Below, piece after piece: positions 9,277 to 14,871 of a stretch of DNA of 64,000 nucleotides. The notes under the pieces are model-generated. The model had not been told where the DNA came from. It did not search any database and saw nothing but the letters and a program-made list of their open reading frames with translations. The position numbers were made by a program, and so were the translations under genes. Origin of the DNA: Candidatus Sphingomonas colombiensis (GTDB lineage Bacteria > Pseudomonadota > Alphaproteobacteria > Sphingomonadales > Sphingomonadaceae); the NCBI GenBank assembly GCA_029202845.1, contig CP119315.1, positions 131,501 through 195,500 on the forward strand. The letters run 5' to 3'. Position 1 is the stretch's first letter; every line of letters starts with the position of its first letter.

Positions 9277-9486
9277 ATGGTCCACACCATCATCGGCACG
9301 GTTAAGTTCTTCATCGCTGGCAAGCGCTATGAATTCATCGCCACCGACCGCCAAAATCAAGACGCATTCGGGTATATTTTGGCGGTCAAGCCTGGTCTGG
9401 GTTTCCGTCGACAAGGATCAGCGCGTCACTTGCCAAGTGAGGTAGAAATCGCGGCAATGCCAATGCCGTAAACCTAAACTTGGCCA
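9277..9486 (+). pseudogene. cold-shock protein (CspA family), multiply frameshifted
   Basis: An ATG at 9277 with AGGA upstream opens 'GTVKFF', the start of the cold-shock beta-barrel. The RNP motifs are degraded ('KRYEFIATDR' where the family has KGFGFI). Family-like text then moves between frames: 'DAFGYILAV' in the first, 'SVDKDQRVTCQV' in the second (to the stop at 9445), and 'GNANAVNLNLA' in the third, matching the usual end of such proteins. At least two indels are needed. The remnant lies 160 bases past the right end of the IS407-like element. Confidence 0.72.
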
Positions 9487-9561
9487 AACGACCCTGGAGC
9501 AACGGCGCAGGACAGCTCCACTCTGGTCCCCATTTTCGCGTCAAGTTTTTAGGACTCACGT

Positions 9562-9762
9562 ATGACTAACGATACCACTCTCTTTCGCGCGCGCGCCAAA
9601 ATCGAAATGGCCAATGCCGAAGCTACTGCGCTCGAAAATGTCCGGGAGCGTTGCGAGCGCGCCGCCAAGGCATGGACTGAGATGGCCGATCGCGCCGAAC
9701 GCACCCTCACTCAGCGCCAGGCACGCGAAGCCGCCACGGCGGCGAAAACAATTGCGGGGTAG
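9562..9762 (+). CDS. small charged hypothetical protein
   Basis: The 66-residue product ('MTNDTTLFRARAKIEMANAEA...') is rich in Ala, Arg and Glu and predicted to be one long helix, with no signal or membrane segment. The ATG has AGGA nine bases before it. Small proteins of this composition are, to my knowledge, common next to cspA genes in sphingomonads, which fits the cspA remnant just upstream. The function is unknown. It is among the few apparently intact genes in this mobile-element-rich stretch. Confidence 0.6.
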   Translation: MTNDTTLFRARAKIEMANAEATALENVRERCERAAKAWTEMADRAERTLTQRQAREAATAAKTIAG

Positions 9763-10061
9763 CCGCCTCGGCTGAAGGGCCGGAAACACGAATGCGCAAT
9801 TTGAATTTTGTCGCCGCCTCAATGACACTCGGAATCCGTCCGCTTCCATCAACGCTTTGCCCCGCGACTTTGAGACTGGCCGCCCCCCGACCATGAGCTG
9901 CCATTCAGCCGAGCACTTTTGACAGCCCTTACCGGCGCGTCCGCGTCTGATGTCGCGAACCGCGCCACGCGGGGTAAAACTCATACCGCTTCCCCGATAA
10001 CGTAAGCGATTCAAGATAGGTTGTAACCGAACGGGTGAGGCCGCCTGCCGGGAGGAGGGTT
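9763..10061. other. intergenic stretch with no recognisable gene
   Basis: About 300 bases lie between the small hypothetical gene and the 240-bp deleted IS. Open frames on both strands are short or are antisense shadows running into the IS remnant. I see no strong hairpin, RNA gene or promoter here. Confidence 0.5.
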
Positions 10062-10301
10062 GAGCGGTGACGTGTTCCCTTGTCGCTTGCGCGACGAGTG
10101 CCTGAACGAACACCTGTTCCCATCGCTGGCTGCAGCGAGAGGGATCATCGAAGCATGGCGGACGGACTACAACACCGTGCGTCCGCACAGCAGCCTTGGC
10201 GGGTTGGCACCCGCCGAGTTTACCAACCGCCCCTGCCCAGGGCATATGGAAACCGAAGCTAACTTATCAGCGGCCTGAAAACGGGGAGCACGTCACCGCT
10301 C
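10062..10301 (+). mobile_element. 240-bp internally deleted IS3-family element with both ends
   Basis: The 19-base ends are near-perfect inverted repeats: the left begins GAGCGGTGACGTGTTCCC and the right end is its complement with a single difference (GCTCCC). Between them only the last ~60 codons of an OrfB survive ('RLRDECLNEHLFPSLAAARG', 'DYNTVRPHSSLGG'). Loss of the whole front of the transposase while keeping both ends gives a MITE-like element that could in principle be moved in trans by a related full-length IS. No flanking target duplication is evident. Confidence 0.7.
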
Positions 10302-10675
10302 CCAGGCTTCGAGAGGATCTAATGATGGAAAGCATCAATACGCCTCACACGTTTTTCCGTACTTTTTCAATTTATACGGAAAACCGCATTTTGGAATGAT
10401 ATACGGAAACACGTATATTGCGGATTCGCGCCAAAGACGGGACCCCGCTGATTTAAGGCAATGCCTTTTCTTTGTTCGATATTCGCGCGGCAACGGAATC
10501 GTGATCGGCTTCCAGGGGCCCCTCAAAATTCTAATAAATTCCAATGCTCGCAGATAATTGGTGAAAATTCAGGCGGGCTCTCGTTATCGGCGCTTATCCA
10601 CACGCTTGGCTTTGCGATAGCCAAGGTGGACATCGGGATTGGGCTGCCGCCAGACGCTGTTCTGGAGCGCCCCCC
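10302..10675. other. intergenic stretch containing clustered TACGGAAA sites
   Basis: About 370 bases with no convincing gene. The notable content is a group of short repeats between 10351 and 10410, described separately. The rest is AT-richer than its surroundings and shows no known RNA or protein family. Confidence 0.5.
10351..10410. repeat. three copies of TACGGAAAA, two forming an inverted repeat
   Basis: GTTTTTCCGTA at 10351-10361 is complementary to TACGGAAAAC at 10375-10384, and a third copy, ATACGGAAAC, lies at 10401-10410 beside ACACGTATAT. The spacing of roughly 24-27 bases between copies and the AT-rich setting resemble a regulator-binding array or a small origin-like iteron group. 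No gene starts immediately downstream, so the role is unclear. Confidence 0.45.
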
Positions 10676-11077
10676 TCAGCCGGCCTTCCGCTTGCCTATT
10701 CCTCTGGGCCACATTGCGATAACCAGCCCCCATCCGACCAAAGCCACGCAGAAGATCAGGTCATGGCGCAAGCTAACGACCGCGAGTCTTTTCCAGCCAT
10801 GGAGCTCGGGTGTCAGGTCATGAGTCCGCTGCACGCCGTCTCGATTGGTCAGCACACAGCTGCCATCGATGTTGTTCAATCTGGTGCGGCTGCGTTTCCC
10901 CGTACGGAAGATGACAGGTTTATAGTTGATCGCCTTCAGCCCTCGCGTTTGAGCGAATGCCACGCAAGCTGGCATTGCGATGGTCTGGCGGCCCCAGAAA
11001 AACACGCCTCCGCTGGTCGATGCAGCCAATGCAAGCAGCACCACAATCAGCCCGGTTTTGCCGCGTGCTGCCGCCAT
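10676..11077 (-). CDS. hypothetical protein with two membrane segments
   Basis: The 133-residue product has an N-terminal hydrophobic segment ('TGLIVVLLALAASTSGGVFF', about residues 8-27), a polar middle of about 70 residues and a second hydrophobic stretch near the C-terminus ('LIFCVALVGWGLVIAMW'), followed by a basic tail. The ATG is preceded by GGGAAAGG at normal spacing, supporting a real gene. Two cysteines lie in the central loop. I do not recognise the family. It lies downstream of, and in the same direction as, the diguanylate cyclase, about 95 bases away. Confidence 0.55.
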   Translation of the reverse strand: MAAARGKTGLIVVLLALAASTSGGVFFWGRQTIAMPACVAFAQTRGLKAINYKPVIFRTGKRSRTRLNNIDGSCVLTNRDGVQRTHDLTPELHGWKRLAVVSLRHDLIFCVALVGWGLVIAMWPRGIGKRKAG

Positions 11078-11171
11078 AACGCCTTTCCCGCTCGATCATT
11101 ACACCGTGGCTTGATGGACGACGCTCGATGATGGCGCTTTTACATCCATGTCGTAGCGATACGACAACAAT

Positions 11172-11861
11172 TCAACGACGCATCAGCGCAGATGCAGCAA
11201 TCCGGTCAAGGTCGATCGACGCGAATTCGGCAGAACAGATACGATCCCGCCCTGCGGTCTTGCTACGATAGAGTTGTCCATCCGCCTCCGCAATCCAACG
11301 ATCAAGATCAATTTCTGCATCGTACCTCGCACTGGCCACGCCAATGCTTACCGTCACGTAAGGGCTCACGCCTGACGTCTCGTGTGGAACGTTGAGCGAT
11401 TGCACCTGCAGCTTGATTTCCTGCGCCACGGTTTCTGCGGCGATCGGATCCGAGCCGGGCAGAATACAAGCGAACTCCTCCCCGCCATAGCGCGCGGAGA
11501 TATCACTTACCCGCTTCACCGCACGCGTCAGCGCAGCGGCAACCATGGCAATGCAGCGATCGCCTGCCTGATGTCTATATGTATCGTTGAATTGTTTGAA
11601 GAAATCGATGTCGACCATGATCACCGAGAGCCAGTCTTGCGACCGTCCGAGCCGGGTATATTCGGTGGTCAGATGATGCTCGAGCGACCGGCGATTATGA
11701 AGGCCGGTAAGCGCGTCGCGCCCCGCGAGATCAGCCAGTTGATCGCGTAATCGTTTCAGCTCGGCAATGCTGTCTTCCCCGCGCAGACCTTCCAGCACGA
11801 TCCGGATCTTGTCTTCGGCCGAGAAGTGCCGACGCGTCGCACGCCGGATGTCCTTCACCAC
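11172..11861 (-). CDS. diguanylate cyclase (GGDEF) with an IS-derived N-terminus
   Basis: The C-terminal ~165 residues are a complete GGDEF domain ('RDALTGLHNRRSLEHHL', 'VDIDFFKQFND', active site 'ARYGGEEFACIL', 'SIGVA'). They include an inhibitory I-site 'RVSD' exactly five residues before GGEEF. It should make cyclic-di-GMP from two GTP. Residues 1-34 ('VKDIRRATRRHFSAEDKIRIVLEGLRGEDSIAEL') are instead the start of an IS3-family OrfA. The junction falls at 'IAEL/KRLRDQL', so the cyclase's own sensory N-terminus is missing. The frame opens at a GTG. The OrfA start at 11914 is separated from it by a one-base loss in an A run near 11889-11894. Whether the chimera is expressed is unknown. Confidence 0.8.
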   Translation of the reverse strand: MVKDIRRATRRHFSAEDKIRIVLEGLRGEDSIAELKRLRDQLADLAGRDALTGLHNRRSLEHHLTTEYTRLGRSQDWLSVIMVDIDFFKQFNDTYRHQAGDRCIAMVAAALTRAVKRVSDISARYGGEEFACILPGSDPIAAETVAQEIKLQVQSLNVPHETSGVSPYVTVSIGVASARYDAEIDLDRWIAEADGQLYRSKTAGRDRICSAEFASIDLDRIAASALMRR

Positions 11862-11891
11862 CCGCTCCGCGGGAGCCTTGGGCGGCGATTT

Positions 11892-11958
11892 TTTAAGGAG
11901 GATTTGGGCTTCATCTTCGTTCCTTCGTCACTACGACGAAGCCCAAATCCTCCTTAAA
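11892..11958. repeat. 21-base perfect inverted repeat covering the OrfA start
   Basis: Bases 11892-11912 are exactly complementary to 11938-11958, separated by 25 bases. The left arm, read on the minus strand, is the beginning of the IS3-type orfA ('KPKSSL' codons just after the ATG at 11914). A transcript entering from outside would therefore fold over the orfA initiation region. It may be a natural feature of this IS end or a secondary inverted duplication. Confidence 0.7.
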
Positions 11959-12130
11959 TCACAACCTCAAATCTGTGCCATTGGTGCTGACGGCGGACAA
12001 GCGGCGCAGAAGATTGAGCACTGCCGGACCATCATCAGCCGCACATCGGCGGTAGTTGCTCGATTATTTCGCGCGAAAACTGATGATATCGCCAGCCCAA
12101 TCTCTCGCTGGCGCTTGCGGGCTGGCGGCT

Positions 12131-12147
12131 ATATGATAAAATCATAT
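12131..12147. promoter_or_regulatory. probable ParD operator, 17-base palindrome
   Basis: ATATGAT-AAA-ATCATAT is a perfect seven-base inverted repeat with a three-base centre, ending 14 bases before the parD start. Ribbon-helix-helix antitoxins usually repress their own operon by binding such a site over the promoter, so autoregulation is the likely function. Confidence 0.65.
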
Positions 12148-12161
12148 CGATGGAGGCGCGT

Positions 12162-12416
12162 ATGGCCGGAAAGGCAATCTCTGTTACCTTGGGTGAAATG
12201 GCCTCTCACGCCGAGCGCTATCTGTCGTCAGGCCGGTATGCGTCGATGAGCGAGGTCATGCGCGCAGGCCTACGCGCACTCGATCGCGAAGAAGCAGTTC
12301 TTGACGGATTGGTTCGCGCACGCGTCGAGGAAGCGTTGGCGGATTCCCGGCCCGCCGTTCCGCTCAGGGAGGCTTTCGCTCAGGTTCGCGCGGCGGCCGC
12401 CAAGTCGGCCGCATGA
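12162..12416 (+). CDS. parD: ParD-type antitoxin (ribbon-helix-helix)
   Basis: The product has 84 residues from the ATG at 12162. An in-frame ATG at 12150 exists, but GGAGG lies six bases before 12162 and decides the start. The sequence ('KAISVTLGEMASHAERYLSSGRYASMSEVMRAGLR') is the N-terminal beta-strand and two helices of the CopG/ParD DNA-binding fold. The acidic, alanine-rich C-terminal tail is where ParD antitoxins wrap the toxin. It overlaps parE by four bases (ATGA), a classic toxin-antitoxin arrangement. It should neutralise ParE and repress the operon. Confidence 0.9.
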   Translation: MAGKAISVTLGEMASHAERYLSSGRYASMSEVMRAGLRALDREEAVLDGLVRARVEEALADSRPAVPLREAFAQVRAAAAKSAA

Positions 12417-12715
12417 TCTATGCGGTGCAGCTTTCGCCGCTGGCAATCGAGGACCTGATAGAGTTGCACCGCTGGGTGAGCGATGAGACCGATCCAGCGA
12501 CGGCAAGTGGATACCTTGATCGGATTGAAGAACGCATTGCATCACTGTCGCAATTTCCCGATCGCGGTACGCCTCGCGATGACCTGATTACCGGCATCAG
12601 AACGCTGGCGTTTGAGCGCCGCCTTCTGGTCGCTTATATGGTGGATGGCAGCATCGTTACGGTGCTGCGCGTTATCAATGCAGCGCGCGACCTTGCGTCG
12701 CTTTTCACCAATTAG
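12413..12715 (+). CDS. parE: ParE/RelE-superfamily toxin
   Basis: The 100-residue product contains 'YAVQLSPLAIEDLIELHRWV', 'YLDRIEERIASLSQFPDRGTPRDDL' and 'LLVAYMVDGSIVTVLRVINAARD', the strand-helix-helix-sheet pattern of ParE toxins. ParE proteins poison DNA gyrase; RelE relatives cut mRNA on the ribosome, and the sequence here is closer to ParE. The start overlaps the parD stop, so translation is coupled. The pair lies in mobile DNA beside an integrase remnant, consistent with a role in holding the region. Confidence 0.88.
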   Translation: MIYAVQLSPLAIEDLIELHRWVSDETDPATASGYLDRIEERIASLSQFPDRGTPRDDLITGIRTLAFERRLLVAYMVDGSIVTVLRVINAARDLASLFTN

Positions 12716-12980
12716 CAGCTCAACCACAGGAACATTTCCAAACGAAGTCATTCGCCTGCAATAAGCGGCAATACTGCTCGCGCTGCAAGCTTATCAAACG
12801 CATCACTAATGAAACGCCTGTAGTGATGCTCATTCAACAAAGCACCGGACGATCTTTGAGCCGTCTCGTCCGCGCTGAGCGCACGCTTTGTGACAAATTT
12901 GTGAACTTGATTTTTCCCGCCATAGCAATAATGATAATTTCTGATGGTTTTCCATCAGTTAGCCGCTGGGTTTCGGTTGG
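12716..12980. other. intergenic stretch before the tRNA remnant
   Basis: About 265 bases after the parE stop. It is AT-richer than the surroundings near 12900-12960 and contains no recognisable gene or strong terminator. It probably contains the left flank of the former attachment site. Confidence 0.4.
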
Positions 12981-13033
12981 TCCACGGAATCATAATCCGC
13001 GTGTCGGGGGTTCAAGTCCCTCCTCCGCTACCA
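12981..13033 (+). pseudogene. 3' remnant of an elongator tRNA-Met(CAT), probable att site
   Basis: The anticodon arm (loop ATCATAA, anticodon CAT), a T-arm with GGGGGTTCAAGTCCCTC, the 3' acceptor strand CTCCGCT, discriminator A and an encoded CCA (13031-13033) are all recognisable. The 5' half does not match. Upstream bases (AGCCGCT) cannot pair with CTCCGCT, and about four bases of the D-arm/anticodon spacing are missing, so it cannot fold as a tRNA. A 3' tRNA fragment 180 bases from an integrase gene is the usual scar of site-specific island integration. Confidence 0.7.
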
Positions 13034-13167
13034 TTCCATGGACCGACAAAAACCCCGTATTTCCGCCGTTTTCTTAACGGCTTTGAGGGGTGAGTCAGGG
13101 CAAATTCCGTTACCGTCCGCATGCCGATAGCTGGCGTCAATTCGACCGAATTGGCCCCGGCTGGACA

Positions 13168-13264
13168 GCGACTGTGAACTGATTGCACTGCCTCGTGACG
13201 ACGAGGTTGAGATGTCCGTTTCTGATCTGACGCCGGCGGCGACAGACCGTTTGACGCGCGGATC
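13168..13264 (+). repeat. 97-bp repeat A: upstream region and first codons of the integrase
   Basis: This segment, from 44 bases before the integrase ATG (13212) through its 17th codon, is repeated without gaps at 38037-38133 in the same orientation. By hand alignment about 85 of 97 bases agree. The pair encloses the whole rhamnose catabolic block. Confidence 0.8.
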
Positions 13265-14030
13265 TCTGCGAGATTCGCGAACGCCCGGTCTGAAAATCGA
13301 AGCCAAAGCCAGCGGGCGCAAGGTTTGGCTGTTCCGCCGGCGCGGCGCGCGCAGTGACGAAATTGTGAACGCATCGCTCGGGGTTTTTTCCGGCCCATCC
13401 GCTCGCGGATGCGCGAAAATGGGCCATGGACCTGGATGTGGCGATCGAATGGGGCGAGAACCCGCCCCCCTAGAACGCACTGAAAACGCCAGATCCGCCA
13501 CGACCGTTCAGATTGCCCACGACCTGTATATTGCAGCGGTGATCCGCAGCGAGCGGCGAACCGTGAAGCCGCGAACAATTGCCGACAAACAATCCATCTA
13601 CAACCGCGATATCGGTCCGCGACTCGGCAACACGAACCTCTATCGCCCCACAGAGAACGAATGCTGGAACGCGGTGTACGACAAGGCGAACGCCTCGAAA
13701 GGCCGCGCCGACAAAATGGCCGGCGAACTCGCCTGCTTTCTCAAATGGTGTTGCGGCCGCGAGGGGCGAATGGTCGGCATCGAACGGATGGAGCACCCCG
13801 CCCCCCACACTCATCGCAACCTGGTTCTCAACCGGCCCCAAGGCGAACACGCGTTTCCTCAATGAGCGGGAACTCGACTGGCTATTCCAGGCGCTGATCA
13901 AAGAAACCCTGTTTTATCGAAGAGGCATTCTCCTCCTTTTCCTGATGACGGCGCACCGGAACGAGCTGTTCTGCGCCCCCCCTCCCGCGAGTTCGTGAAA
14001 GGAATTTGGACGTTACCGGTCGAACGATTC
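13212..14030 (+). pseudogene. phage/island tyrosine integrase, multiply frameshifted and truncated
   Basis: The N-terminus ('MSVSDLTPAATDRLTRGSLRD', 'TPGLKIEAKASGRKVWLFRRRG') is the arm-binding DUF4102-type domain of island integrases. A SAM-like core-binding domain follows ('IAHDLYIAAVIRSERRTVKPRTIADK', 'NKMAGEL'-like 'DKMAGELACFLKWC'). Family-like text changes frame near 13380-13470, again near 13800 ('ANTRFLNERELDWLFQALIKE', 'GILLLFLMTAHRNELF') and again near 13980 ('EFVKGIWTLPVERFE'). The catalytic domain is cut off by an IS remnant, so the R-H-R-Y residues are mostly lost. It cannot be functional. Confidence 0.85.
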
Positions 14031-14640
14031 GAACGTGGCGTATTCGACGGGAAGCTACGCCACGGCCCACGCCTGTGGATCACCTCGGCCTTGTAGAGGC
14101 CGTTGATGGTCTCGGCTAAAGCGTTGTCGTAACTGTCCGAGCGATGGCTCGATACCGGCTTCGGCGAGGCGCTCGGTGTACTTGATGGACACGTATTGTG
14201 ACCCACGGTCGCTATGATGGATGAGGCCGCCCCGATGGGCGCGCCGGCGATCATGCAGCGCCTGTTCGAGGGTGTCGAGGACGAAGCTAGTACGCGCCGT
14301 CCTACTGGCTCGCCAGCCGACGATCCGCCTAGCGTAGGTGTCGATGACGAGGGCGACGTAGACGAAACCTGCCCAGTCGGCAACTTCGGTCGGTCCCCAG
14401 CGCGCTTGCCGCTGTTCACCTCGGCCTTCTTCACCCACTCAAATTGCATCTGCGGAACGCAGCCAATCTTCTCTGAAATAAAAACAATAGCTGCCCAGCG
14501 GGACGGATGATCAGCTTCGTGATCCAGCACCATCCGCACCGCACGCTCGCGGACCTCGGGCCCAAATTTGTTCGTCGCCTTGCTCATAAAGGCTCCACCT
14601 TCTCAGGAGTTAGAGCCTCCGGCAAACCCGGCGCAGTTCA
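14031..14640 (-). mobile_element. remnant of an IS3-family element with an internal deletion
   Basis: The right end (TGAACTGCGCCGGGTTTGC on the minus strand, ending at 14640) and the first ~57 codons of an orfA ('MSKATNKFGPEVRERAVRMV', starting 14587) are joined directly to the central and later part of orfB ('FVYVALVIDTYARRIVGWRAS', 'HHSDRGSQYVSIKYTERL', then in another frame 'SYDNALAETINGLYKAEVI'). About half of the element is missing and the left end merges into integrase sequence near 14030. It stops about 230 bases before the TonB-dependent receptor gene. Confidence 0.82.
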
Positions 14641-14743
14641 GCCTGATCGAAAATGGCGCGCGTTTTTCCAAGACTACTGACCCGCTTCAAAACGCTTTTG
14701 ACCATATTTATGGCTCCCTCAAACATCGAAGCCCATCAATTTT

Positions 14744-14759
14744 GATCATTGACATGATC
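14744..14759. promoter_or_regulatory. inverted repeat upstream of the receptor operon
   Basis: GATCAT-TGAC-ATGATC is a perfect six-base inverted repeat with a four-base centre, 112 bases before the start of the TonB-dependent receptor gene and within the only non-coding space between it and the IS remnant. It could be an operator for the catabolic operon. No sequence match to the candidate site at 33080-33110 is apparent. Confidence 0.35.
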
Positions 14760-14871
14760 GAAAAAGATCGAGATTGAACGATTGTGGAAGATCTTCGAAT
14801 GAGTGATTCCATCCGTGGCGAGTGACGACCACGCGGGAAATGAGAGTCCGAAGGGCCATTGGGGAGGAAAT

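Noticed and set aside
9556..10245. A 229-codon minus-strand frame
   Set aside because: It runs antisense through the small hypothetical gene and the transposase remnant and has no family features.
12963..13033. A complete tRNA-Met gene
   Set aside because: The 5' acceptor and D-arm do not match and cannot pair with the 3' acceptor; only the 3' part is tRNA-like.
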